Origin: Neoscytalidium dimidiatum
Lineage: Eukaryota > Ascomycota > Dothideomycetes > Botryosphaeriales > Botryosphaeriaceae
NCBI GenBank assembly: GCA_037367355.1
Contig: CM074695.1
Span: forward strand, 3,224,001-3,288,000
Reading direction: 5' to 3'
Length of the DNA stretch: 64,000 nucleotides
The notes below the pieces were generated by a model that was not told the DNA's origin, made no database searches, and saw nothing but the letters and a program-made list of their open reading frames with translations. The position numbers and the translations under genes are program-made. Within the stretch, counting starts at the first letter, position 1. Every line of letters begins with the position of its first letter. Positions 36,601 through 47,067 of this stretch are shown here, in pieces.

Positions 36601-37055
36601 GTCGAAGCTCATGGGCTCGTCCCCGCGTCCCAGCATCCTGCTGTCGTACCTCGTTACCAAGCCCAAGGAGGGTAACTACAACACGTACGTTAGCGAGATA
36701 AGCGGCATGCGCGACATCGACCCGAGCGACTGGGACCGCTGGTGCGAGTACATTCTGTACAAGGGGCTCCGCCGCACCGGCTACGCCCGCGTAAGCAGGA
36801 GTACCATCACCGACACCGAGCTGCAGGTCGGCAAGTTCGTCGTCGGCCAGCCCGAGGGCTCGGACGAGTTCATCCACGAGAATGAGGTCCCGTACGGTCT
36901 GCGCTTCCCGACGCTGTTCAGGGGTGAGGGTGTCAGGGGCCATAGGTACCACGTTTTTGATGAGCCGAGGTATGTTTTGCGCTTTTTTTTTTTTTTTTTT
37001 GATGATTTTCGAGGAGGGGTGGTTTGCTGACTCGTCTAATAGGTACTTTGCGTGA
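33610..37055 (+). CDS. cwh43: Cwh43-type GPI-lipid remodelling protein
   Basis: Eleven exons (33610-33645, 33717-33762, 33824-33854, 33905-34041, 34096-34428, 34480-34606, 34698-34730, 34780-34864, 34917-34962, 35010-36969, 37043-37055) encode 948 residues, close to yeast Cwh43 in length. Cwh43 exchanges the lipid of GPI anchors for ceramide in the ER. The N-terminal third is a PGAP2/Frag1-like multispan domain ([17 protein letters not shown] is a typical loop). A second multispan block follows from [12 protein letters not shown]. The C-terminal 300 residues form an endonuclease/exonuclease/phosphatase-like domain with [22 protein letters not shown] and [10 protein letters not shown]. Several early exons are only 31-46 nt, and the last exon carries just the final codons after an intron with an 18-T run. 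All phases agree. The codon composition of 36200-36900 is noticeably more GC-rich than the rest. Confidence 0.93.
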
Positions 37056-39781
37056 CCGCGTGCGTTCGGCTCAAGGAGATGGTAACATTGTCGATGAAAG
37101 TGGTGGCGAAAATAGAGGAGAGATGCTACAGGTGACTAGTATCGGTTCTTCGTTTTCTCACCCCAGCTGTTGTAGTTCACAAAGAAAATTCCATCGTAGT
37201 GCAGATTTCTGCGCAATTAAATATAGCACTTTTCTGTTATGGTGAATAACACCTTTTTTTTTCGGGAAAGGTTGAGACCAACTGTTGCTACACTTACTTC
37301 CTGTTAGGTCTCACCATGACTTTTCCTTGTTATCAGAGCTCTTGCCGTTTATTAGTTATTTAAAATCGGATCTGGAAAAGATGTGGACTTCACCGACCAT
37401 TTCTTAAGGCAAGGCCAGCATTCCGGCCCAAGGTTGGAAATTCTTCTTCTGAAAAAAAAAAAAAAAAAGTGGCGGGGCCTCTAAATCGGTTTAATCAATG
37501 ACGCAGCTTGGTTACTCAAAACTTTAGAGGTATAGGGTATAGATTTCATGAGTGATATTGAAAGACTACAGCAGTGTTGGGCCCGAATGTATGTGGTGAT
37601 GGTTCATGTTAGAGGCCTTCACTTACGCCCGAGGAAAGAAGCGAAACCAACCCAGGAGAGACTGAGAAGACACTTCACAGAACCAGACTACGCAGAGGAA
37701 GATAGAACTTTAGGAGTCTTCCTCCCCTTTCCCGTTCCACTCCCTTCATATCGGGCTCGAGTGACGCACGGGCAGCGGCGTAGGCTTGGATGCGTTGTAG
37801 TCAAGTACCTGAGATTCCTAGAGTAAGTAAGCAGTGAAATTCCCACAAACCGACAACGTTCAGTTCCGTGGCGTTGTAACGTCCAACATTACACAAGCTG
37901 GCAACTAGCTCCTTTGGAACATCGTATCTGTAGTCCATGCGTACTGATAGAATATTGTGTCTGAAACTTCGTGTTCCAAGCTTGCTGTTATACCCGAGAA
38001 AACCATTGGGCTGCGCCAACGCCGAAATGAGCGTGCACAGGGTGGACCACGACTACGTGTCGGCGCAATGCGAAGACAGCTGGCTTCGACGAGTCGCGAA
38101 TAGCATGAGTATCGACCCGATTGACAAATCTTGTAGTCAGAAAGGATGATCAGGACAGGTGTGCAGGCTATTCTGTCGAAGTCGCTAGGCTGACAGGAAA
38201 CAGGGACTAAGAGGCTATCTAAGAGGAGGAAAGGCAAAAGAAAGGGGACAAAGAGCAACGTAGCGGAAGAAGTATGAGCGGAGTTTAAGTTGAAGAATTT
38301 TGGCCTGGAGGGGTCTGGACAGTGGTCGCAAGCCGCGCAAGCTTGCTCTGTGATGCCGCAAAGCCTCTGATTGGGCACGAAATAGTGCGGTCCTTCGGAA
38401 CATCGGCCAACGATTACGGAGGTCCAGACTGCAGCCTCAACAATACGAATGCCAAAATCAGGTGCGATGCGGCTGATCAGTCGGCACCGCCGACGGCCGG
38501 CAACCGCGAGGTTCAGGCGAGGCGTCACCTCATGATCGATGCAGAGGCGCCAATCATCAGTCCAGTCGCACCCTTTTAAAAATTTTTGCGACTGCACGCA
38601 TAATGAATTAGGCAATTTCCGACGCCACTTGAGACGCACGAGGAAGACTCTGGAGGCAATTACGGGGCGTTTACGTGGTTTGATGCCGCATGTGGCGTTA
38701 TCGGAATTCGCGATTCGACTTCGATCATTTTTGCTCTCTTTCTTTTGCAAGGCTGATTCGCGTAGCAGCACCGTCCATTTAAGCTAGGAGCGGAAGGTGG
38801 GCGCATGCCCGTGACGTGCAGGGAAGACTTCTAAAAGCAGACCAAAGGGTTCGAGACGGGCGGAAAGGTAGGGGTACTGTGACATCTGACGCAAGGATCG
38901 GGGCGGAGCCGCGGTCGTAGACGGGCCTTCTGCAGAAAACGGTGCATGCAGAGGAAGATCGCCGAGCGGGGCGCAGCGGCAACCGAGTGGAGTTAGCGAC
39001 CAGTGGGCTGGGATGCTCCTGCGTTGAAGTGTCTGGTGGGCTGGGTCGGGAGCCGGGATGGGGCGATGAGTGTGACAGCCGTCGACGTTCTGGAAAGAAA
39101 GAGCAGATGCAGCTAAGGGAACGACGGCCAACGAGGCGAGGCGGAAGTCAGGCGCGGCTCGTCCACTGGGAATGGCAGTGCTGCCGCACGTGGAGATGTC
39201 TCAGGGAGCAAACCCCCCCCCCCCACCCCACGGCGGCGCCGCTCGCGTTCGCGTCCACTGCAATTCCTGACTAACGGCAGCGAGGCCTTCGCGTCCCAAA
39301 CGAAACACAGCATCAGGTCGTGTGCGGGCTGCAGGGCTGAGGAATCGCGAGCTCTTCCAAAAAGGCTTATCGCTGCTCATCATCTCTTGTCGGCAGCCAC
39401 AGTGGCATTGGCATCTCTGGACTGTTGCTTGAGGGGTGCCTAAGGCGGCGCACAAGGTCTTGGAAATGTCTTGACGCTTCCAGCTGGCGTGGGAGCACTG
39501 GAGCAATCAATACGCCATGCGGCAGGCGGTCGCGAGAACAGGTGCTTGGAGAGACCCGAGGGAAGGATCCGCTACGGGCACTTTGCCAGATTGCGCACTC
39601 ACGGCACGCGCAACCTGGTCGAAGGAGCAGTCTTGCGTCGTCTGGATGACGCGAATGGACAGAGTTGAAGCAGAGAAAGGCGTCGAGGACGGACGTTTTC
39701 GGCAGTGGTGCAAGGGGGGCGAGGTGGGAATAAGCTCGACGTTGCGCGCGGAGGCGGGGCGTGATTGGCTGGATGGTGGAA
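37056..39781. other. long gene-poor stretch upstream of the phosphate transporter
   Basis: About 2.7 kb without a recognisable gene, plus 0.5 kb of proximal promoter to its right. It has homopolymer runs (A17 near 37452, a C-rich run near 39211). A 288-codon open frame on the complement at 37905-38771 shows no family motif and is probably chance. A second CACGTG core lies at 39187. Confidence 0.45.
39187..39194. promoter_or_regulatory. distal CACGTG element
   Basis: CACGTGGA about 1.1 kb upstream of the phosphate transporter start. The core is palindromic and could bind a Pho4/NUC-1-type bHLH protein, but the flank is less favourable than at the proximal copy. Confidence 0.3.
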
Positions 39782-39789
39782 CACGTGGG
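39782..39789. promoter_or_regulatory. candidate Pho4/NUC-1 site (CACGTGGG)
   Basis: CACGTGGG lies 537 bp upstream of the phosphate transporter start. In yeast CACGTGGG is the high-affinity Pho4 site, and Neurospora NUC-1 recognises the same CACGTG core. Position upstream of a PHO84-type gene makes it a good candidate for phosphate-starvation control. Binding itself is inferred. Confidence 0.55.
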
Positions 39790-40325
39790 GGGTATGATTG
39801 GCTCCCGCACCTCCAACGCTCGACATCGCATCTGGACGGCCTCCTCCGTGCTGGAGCGGCCGTACGCACGCCACACGCCGCGGGAGCTGACAGTTGCCCA
39901 GCCTTGGCCCGCTTCTTGCGCCCTCTTCGCTGCGGCACTCGCTCTTGGAATTGCCTGGTCGCGCTTGGCAGGGCCCAACCGCCCTTCCGCCCATCGAAGA
40001 GCAGATCCAGAGTTTCCCGCCCGCTAGTCATCCAACCTTGCTCGTGCAGCCATGCATTGCCCTCATTGGCCTTGTCGCCCTGTGCCTGCTACCGCGCCGT
40101 ACCAGCGCCCGGCCACATGGGCGTTTTCAGCAAAGCCCCGAAAGCTGCCTAGCTCTGTGCCACTACCACTGCAGATTTTACAAGCCATTGCAACCCGTGC
40201 CTTCGAAACAGCCCCTACTTAAGCCCTTCCTGCTCCTGCTGCTCTGCCGGCTGCTCTTCTGCCGCCGTGCTCCACCCGCTGCTGCCCCCCCGATCCCAAT
40301 CCTGCCGAAGAGCATCTCGCCAACC

Positions 40326-42255
40326 ATGGCTGCTCCGGTTGTCCACAAGACCTCAGGCGGTAACGCCGCGTTCCACAACTTCCACAATGACTACGGTGCG
40401 CTCCCACCACTTCTCTCTGCTCTGCTCTGCCCTGCCCTGTCCTGTCTCTCATCGCTGACACCTGCACAGCCCACATTGCGGACCCCAACGAGCGCAGACG
40501 CCTTGCCCTGGCCGAGATCGACAAGGCTCCCTTCGGCTGGTACCACGTGCGTGCCATTGTCGTCGCCGGCATTGGTTTCTTCACCGATGCCTACGACATC
40601 TTCGCCATCAACCTGGCCACTCCCATGTTGGGCGTGGCCTACTGGCACCACAACAAGGGCAAGATCCCCGAGCCCGCCGACACCTCCATCAAGGTCTCCA
40701 CCAGCGCTGGTACCGTCATTGGCCAGGTCGGTTTCGGTATTCTCGCGGACATGGTCGGCCGTAAGAAGATGTACGGTCTCGAGCTCATCTTGATCATCTT
40801 CGCTACGCTCGCTCAGGCCCTGTCTGCTCCCTCCCAGTCCATGTCTATTGTCGGCCTCCTGGTTTTCTGGCGTGTGCTCATGGGTATCGGTATCGGTGGT
40901 GACTACCCTCTCTCCTCCATCATTACCTCTGAGTAAGTGCCCTCGCAGACCCGTTGTACAGGTGGATTCTGACTCCAACTCAGGTTCGCTACGACCAAGT
41001 GGAGAGGTGCTATGATGGGCTCTGTCTTCGCCATGCAAGGCTTCGGTCAGTTCGGCGCCGCCATCATTGCTCTGATCGTCACGGCTGGCTTCAAGGAGTC
41101 CCTCGAGAGCGCGACCTCTGCTGCCACCTGCACCGGTGTCTGCAGTCTGGCTGTCGACAAGATGTGGCGTATTATCATCGGCTTCGGTGCTGTCCCCGGC
41201 TGCGTCGCCCTCTACTACCGCTTGACCATCCCCGAGACTCCCCGCTACACCTTCGATGTTGCCCGCGACATCGTCAAGGCCGGCGCTGATGTCAAGGCCT
41301 ACAAGGCCGGCGAGCACCAGGGTCATCCCGATGAGATTACTCGTGTCCAGGCTATGGTGGAGCAGTCTCCTCAGCTCGAGGTTCCCAAGGCTTCGTGGCA
41401 CGACTTCTTCGCCCATTACAGCCAGTGGAAGTACGGCAAGGTCCTCCTCGGTACCGCGGGTTCCTGGTTCTTCCTCGATGTCGCCTTCTACGGTCTCGGT
41501 CTCAACAACTCCATCATCCTGACGCAGATCGGCTACGGCACGAGCCACACCAAGAACATGTACGAGTACTTCTTCAACACGGCCGTCGGTAACCTCATCC
41601 TCATCTGCGCCGGCGCCATCCCCGGTTACTGGGTCACCGTTGCGACCGTGGACACTGTTGGTCGCAAGCCCATCCAGCTGATGGGCTTCACGCTCCTTAC
41701 CATCCTTTTCTGCATCATCGGCTTCGCCTACCACCAGATCGGTTCCAAGGGTCTGCTCGCCCTCTACGTTCTGTCACAATTCTTCTTCAACTTCGGTAAG
41801 CAGTCAGCCCCTCGCTACCACCTTTACTCTCCTTCCCCACAAAAACTGACGCGACCTTTTACTCTCGTCCAACAGGCCCCAACTCTACGACCTTCATCGT
41901 GCCCGGCGAGTGCTTCCCGACGCGCTACCGCTCCTCGTCCCACGGTGTGTCGGCCGCGGCCGGCAAGGTCGGCGCCATCATCGCGCAGGTGCTCATCGGC
42001 CCGCTGCGCACCCGCGGCGCGACGGCGGACAACGCGTCCCCGTGGCTCAACCACGTCATGCAGATCTACGCGCTCTTCATGTTCCTCGGCATCTTCACCT
42101 CGCTGCTCATCCCGGAGACCAAGCGCAAGACGCTCGAGCAGCTCGCCGGCGAGGTGCCCGGCACACCCGAGTACGACCCCACCCACGGCCACCACCTACG
42201 CCAAGGCAGCTCCGGCGAGGCGAGCGAGAGCTACGAGAAGGGCGAGGCTGCGTAG
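40326..42255 (+). CDS. pho84: high-affinity inorganic phosphate transporter, Pho84 type
   Basis: Four exons (40326-40395, 40470-40932, 40984-41795, 41876-42255) encode 574 residues. It is a 12-span major-facilitator H+/phosphate symporter of the plasma membrane. Family motifs are visible: FFTDAYDIFAINL in span 1, GTVIGQVGFGILADMVGRKKMYG (the MFS motif between spans 2 and 3), GIGIGGDYPLSSIITSE, which holds the transporter signature, and GPNSTTFIVPGECFPTRYRSSSHG in the second half. A cytoplasmic central loop of about 80 residues lies between spans 6 and 7. The acidic C-terminus has GSSGEASESYEKGEAA. All three introns are 50-80 nt with GT...AG ends and phases agree. Upstream CACGTG elements suggest phosphate-starvation induction. 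This is a confident call; specificity for phosphate over related glycerophosphodiesters rests on the span-4/5 signature. Confidence 0.95.
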
Positions 42256-45108
42256 AGCGTTGGGCGAGAGCATGTTCGTGGCGGCCGTTTGTGACCCTTT
42301 CGTTCTTTTTATCCGTATTTTACTTTTCCTTCAAACCTCGTGCTTGTGACTTGAGAAATTGGGGGGGGGGGTTCCCGGGGAAATCGTATAATATACCAGT
42401 AGACGTCAGTATGACGCGTAGATGGCAATCAGAATGAAAAGAGCTAGTGACTTGATGAAACGACAAGCGAAGTCGCGCGTGTGGAGGGTAGAACAATCAA
42501 CCGAGCGTAAAATATTCGGCGATGCCAGTTGCATCGTGTCACGTTCGGACAACCATTTCAGCCGTCGAAGAGCTGCAACAGCCAAGGGGTATTGCTGTCA
42601 CCATACTTCCATGGCCGTTTCGCCTTGCTACGGCCGAAAGATGAACGATCGCACGGCGTTTATGGTACAAGCGGTGATGAGGAGACGAGACGATCTGGTG
42701 TTGTATGGCGGCCTCCCCGCAAGATTTACCTACCGAACCCGCTTGGGAAGGTTTCCCCGATCGACAGGAACCCGCTCATTCCGTCATTTTTCCAGAAAAG
42801 GTCGCCGACCCTTGTCAGCTTCCTCTGACGCACCCGATCGCAACCTCCGGGATGTTTGCTTCGTTTTGCTCCCACCAGCTCTTATCCTGCACGTATCGGC
42901 TACCGTCGGCATACGCGTGATTGCTAAGTTGCTCGGCATATTCCTTCTCTCTTGCAGGGCCGTTATCATTTTCATCATTTACCTCGTACGCAATGCTCCT
43001 GCTTAGCCTTCTTTAGCTCCAACGGTATTGCATTATGGCGAATGTGCGCTCATTAGCGCGGTGCCCGGGCGGCGATAGGGGAGCTCGTGTTTTCATTCCC
43101 TTTTTTTTCTTTTTTCTTTTTCGTATCTACAGCCGCTAGCTGTCGAAGATTACTGTTTGATGATGACAGACCGAGCGTTAACAGGCGCCGGCAGAAGGAG
43201 GCCGAGGCCACTTGGGTCTGCGACGGGTAAAAGGGTAGAAGGTCGCACCATCCGGGAGGGAGGACCAAAAACCAGGTTGACGGGAAGGGCAACGGATCGA
43301 AGCGATCGAAGATCAAAGTCGCAGTCGTCGCAGTCGTCGCAGTCGTCGCAGTCGTCGCAGTCCTCTCGCAGTCATGCGGACTGGCGCTTGCCGCCAACCA
43401 AAAAGAGGCCTGGCTCCAAACGAAATGGCGTAATTCCCAAGAAGGCGTGTTCGGATACCCGGCCGGCAAAAAAAAAAAAAAACAGAAAGGTCGAACGGAT
43501 ATCAGCACACCGCAGCCACCGCAACGGCCAGCGGCAGTGGCTGTACCGGGGGCGTGGGGCGTGAATGGAAGGGGGCGCGCTTCCTTTATTGATACAGACT
43601 GCATAACCGCAGAGCTCCGGCGGGGGCCGACGTACGTCGTGTTCCTGCTGCTAAACCACGAACAGTTCATCGCTCCGCTCCGCTTCGCTCTCTCCGGAGC
43701 CAACGATCCGAGCCCAATGCCGGCGGGCAGCGGCAGGAAGCGCTTCTCGGCCCGACTACCGTCGCCGTGGTGCACCGCGCCCCTACCGGTACTAGTTCAT
43801 CTACAGCAACTGCAGAGCAAAAGGGCAGCCCGCCAACCAGCGCTCCAGCCCAAGCCCAGGCCCTCCTCGGACGCCGACGGCCACCGCGGCCTGCGAGCCC
43901 AAGACGCCAAACAGGAAAATAACACTGTTTCCCCGAGCCGCTCCCCCTGCCTGCCCGCGCCCAAGGGGAACACACAGAGAGAGAGAAACGGGAGGGGCCA
44001 TCGACAGAACGGGGCCAGCTGCTCTCTTCTCCACATGCCCCCTCCCCAGCTCCAACTCCCACACCAAGTACCCCGGAGCTGCGTCCGTTCCTTCCTAGCA
44101 ACCGCGGCTTCTTCCCTCCCCCTCTCTCTCTGTGTGTCTTTCTTGCCTCCTCGCCAACCAACCCCCCCCCCCGGCTCAGGGACCCAATTTTCAATCGAAA
44201 AGAAGGTTCATCGTCTGAAGCTGGCCAGCACCCCCCAAATAAAGTCTAAACAAAAAAAATCCACCGCCCGCCCGCGCCCCCCCTCCCTCCCTTCCCCTCG
44301 CCCGCGGGATCTCCCCTCCCAAGAAATCTTTCCCACCCATGCAGCTCTTCCGGATGAGGATCGACTAAGTCCAACGTCGAACGTCTGGCTGGAAGGGCCG
44401 AATGCTGCGTAGGCGACCGAAGATATGGTGGCTGTGGGCAAGAAAAAATTAAAATAAAAAGGGTCCGATCATGATCGCCTGTGGTGTTGATTGGCGTATT
44501 GCTTGCATACATACAAGCACGCCCGCGTCGTGCCGGGCCCTACGGTGTTGAGAGCTCCTTGAGACGACGCGCTTTAACTTTTCGTGAGATACTGCGGACA
44601 TGCGCGACTTGCCCCTTCGAGACTACCTTACCTTTCTGTTCCCGACGCACGCGACCGTCCGTCCGACCGGCCGACCGTTCGTTGCTACGTACATTGAGAG
44701 TCGAGAAGAAAAAAGGAGGTATCTCCGACCCCGCCTAGCATTACTCGATATATAGAGCAAACGCCATCCCGCTTACCGTCGTCGATGACGCTCACCCTTT
44801 CAATACGGGGGCCCTTTCCCGAAAAGCATTGCAATGATATACGCAATCATCATGCATGTGGAGTCGAAGCAGCCGTCCAGACATAAAACCTTCAAACAAT
44901 TTCGCCGACATCCCGTCTGGACGACTGCCGTGACTGCCTCGACCGCTCTCAGTGTCTCTACCACCCCATGAGCCGCGATACACCACGAGCTTACCGGTAA
45001 CTTTCCCCCCTCCTCCCTCGGTTTCCGAATCCGAGAGGGGCCAACGAACGATGCCTCCGCCTTTTTTTTTTCCTTTCTCCACCTCGCCCATTTCGTTTTA
45101 TTTATTTT
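42256..45108. other. long convergent gene-poor region
   Basis: About 2.9 kb between the stop codons of the phosphate transporter and PML1. It has several homopolymer runs and a 9-bp tandem repeat annotated separately. Open frames up to 321 codons (43447-44412, plus strand) are low-complexity, with poly-Lys and Pro/Ser/Arg runs, and carry no motif. Confidence 0.45.
43321..43362. repeat. 9-bp tandem repeat, unit GCAGTCGTC
   Basis: Four full copies and a partial fifth copy of GCAGTCGTC follow directly on one another. A degenerate copy (CTCTCGCAGTC) comes just after. Non-coding context. Confidence 0.9.
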
Positions 45109-46221
45109 TTACGCCGGCGGCAGCATCAGCACGTACTCGCGCTCGCTCAGCCCGAACTTGATGACGTCCTTGTCCATGACCTCGACGTACCGCGACGGCT
45201 CGATCGGCTTCCCGTTCAGGAGGGTGCCGTTGCTGCTCTCGAGGTCGATGAGGTAGGGGCGCACGCGGGCGTCGCGGTCGCCGGACTCGCCGACGCGGAC
45301 GGTGTGGCGGAACTGCAGGACGGCGTGCTGCTTGCTGGTGCTGGGGTGCTCGACCAGCAGGTCGGCGACGGCGGCCTCGCGGCCGACCAGCCAGCAGCTG
45401 CGGCCCCACAGCTCGACCGTCCGCACGCACTCGTCGCCCTTGAACACGAACAGCCGCCACTCGTCGCGCGCCGGCGGCTTGCGCGCGTCCGGCGGCTCGT
45501 TGTACTTCAGCACGATGTCCGTGCCCGCCACCGTGTTGGCCTCGCGCGCCAGCAGCCCCGTCTGCTTGAAGTTCGGCCGCTGCTTCTCCGCCGGCGGCGT
45601 GGCGGCAGCGTCGCCGGAAGCTTCCCCACGGTAGGCGGCTTCCTGCGACGGGAGAGGCTTGCTGGAGCGCTTGCGGGGCGGGGAGGCGCTAGTGGACGGC
45701 CTGCGGCGCTTGGGCGAGGGGGAGCGGGAGCGGTGATCATGGCGGTCGTGCCTGCTGCGGCGGGAGTGGCGGGGAGACTCGGCGCGGTCCTTGCGGCGGT
45801 CTGAACGGTGATGGTGGTGGTGGTGGTGGTGGTGGTGGCGGCGCGGCGGGCTGGTCGAGCGGTCGTCGTAGCGGCGCTTCTTCCTCTCGTTCCTGTCGCG
45901 ACTGCGACTGCGACTGCGACTCCGGCGACCGTGCCTGCTCCGGCTCCGGCTCCGGCTGCGGTCCCTCCCGCGTCTGCGCGCCGGACGCTGCTCTTCGTTC
46001 GACGCGCCTACCGAGTCGGAGGAGGCGTCGCGGTGGCGGCGCGAGCGATGGTGCTCGCGGCGGCCATCGCGATCGCGGTCGGAGCTGGGCGAGTCTCTCA
46101 TCCGACGGGGCCTGTCGCGGCGGTGGTCGTCAGGCCTAGATGGTCTGTCGTCATGACCTTCATCGTCAGAGAGCGAATGACGACGTTGGCGCGGCGGGGG
46201 AGAGGCCGAGGCTGCTGGCAT
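45109..46221 (-). CDS. pml1: FHA-domain splicing factor Pml1/SNIP1
   Basis: Single-exon gene of 370 residues. Pml1 belongs to the RES complex (with Bud13 and Snu17), which binds the activated spliceosome and helps retain unspliced pre-mRNA in the nucleus. The N-terminal 190 residues are Arg/Ser/Asp-rich with many RSRS dipeptides and a run of ten His encoded by a GTG/ATG repeat near 45810-45840. The C-terminal FHA domain spans about residues 255-370. It includes KPPARDEWRLFVFKG, WLVGRE, EHPSTSKQHAVLQFR and LIDLESSNGTLLNG, with the conserved Gly-Arg, Ser-x-x-His and Asn-Gly positions. These lines match SNIP1/Pml1 closely; the generic FHA proteins lack the SKQHAVLQFR line. The start is the ATG before the Ser/Arg-rich region and has no in-frame competitor upstream. 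Confidence 0.93.
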   Translation of the reverse strand: MPAASASPPPRQRRHSLSDDEGHDDRPSRPDDHRRDRPRRMRDSPSSDRDRDGRREHHRSRRHRDASSDSVGASNEEQRPARRRGRDRSRSRSRSRHGRRSRSRSRSRDRNERKKRRYDDRSTSPPRRHHHHHHHHHHRSDRRKDRAESPRHSRRSRHDRHDHRSRSPSPKRRRPSTSASPPRKRSSKPLPSQEAAYRGEASGDAAATPPAEKQRPNFKQTGLLAREANTVAGTDIVLKYNEPPDARKPPARDEWRLFVFKGDECVRTVELWGRSCWLVGREAAVADLLVEHPSTSKQHAVLQFRHTVRVGESGDRDARVRPYLIDLESSNGTLLNGKPIEPSRYVEVMDKDVIKFGLSEREYVLMLPPA

Positions 46222-47067
46222 AACGGCGGGCGGGCGGGCGGGCTGGGCGCCTTGAAGGTGCTGCGGGCGATTGAGTTAGATACTAGGAGGCAGCTGGCAT
46301 TAGCAGGCGTGGGCGAGGAGGACGGGCTGGGCGTTTGCAGCAGATGGAGGATGGTGCTTTTGGATAGACCAGGCGCCGGCGCGTCGGGGTTCGCAGAAGA
46401 GCTGAGCTTGTCACGGCTGCAGGGCTGACAGGCGCAGAGCTTGCCCTGCCCTGGCCAGCCACGCCGGGCTCCCAGCAGTCGCAGCGGTAAGCGGCCGCCA
46501 AGCCCACGTCACTGCTGCCGTCCAGCTGCCCTGCTCTGCCCCTCCGCATATCCACATCCTCAGCCGCGCTGCATCCTCCACAGCGCCTACGCCCTTCTTG
46601 CAATTGGCGCGCCAGGAACAGGCCCGCGGCACAGTCTTCCAGCCTCGTCGACTGTTTCATCTGCCCCAGGTGCTGGCCTCTCGTTTCAGCGTGACGCGCC
46701 CCCCTCGTCCTCCGCGCCCTTGCTTCTGTCGCAAGTGTGCCCGGTATACTAGCCTCCGCTATGCAGCTCCCAATCCAAGGCCCGACCGCCCTATGGGCTG
46801 CCTACGCGCCCCATCCCGCTGACTAGCTATACTATGCGCAAGAGCTCCACCGTCTGAAATGCACACCTCTCCCTACGTACAGCATTCCACCAAATCTTTC
46901 GCCCATTCCTTCGTTTGTCGCGTGCCGGTCCCCGCCCACCTGCTGAGCGCGAGCCATGCCGGCCGTCTGTCCTGTGTGACGGCCTGCCTGCTTCTTTTCC
47001 TTTAGAAATTTTTTTTCTTTTTTTTTTTCCCACCATCTCGCCGTCGTCGTCTCTCGCTCCGCCCGTC
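46222..47067. promoter_or_regulatory. divergent promoter region, PML1 / coiled-coil gene
   Basis: The two start codons are 846 bp apart. The last 100 bp before the coiled-coil gene is CT-rich with two T-runs (about 47007-47030), a common fungal promoter/5' UTR feature. Confidence 0.5.

Noticed and set aside
37905..38771. 288-codon open frame on the complement
   Set aside because: No conserved motif, no family pattern, Cys/Arg/Ser-rich and irregular. Kept only as a remark in the findings on the gene-free region.
38845..38860. GGTTCGAG as a possible tRNA B-box
   Set aside because: No matching A-box or foldable cloverleaf around it. I found no convincing tRNA by eye, though a covariance-model scan would be decisive.
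40391..41734. 447-codon open frame antisense to the phosphate transporter
   Set aside because: It mirrors exons 2-3 of the transporter in the opposite frame. Strong GC3 codon bias opens such antisense frames; the sense strand has all family motifs.
43447..44412. 321-codon open frame on the plus strand
   Set aside because: Low complexity with a poly-Lys run from an A-tract and Pro/Ser/Arg runs; likely chance.
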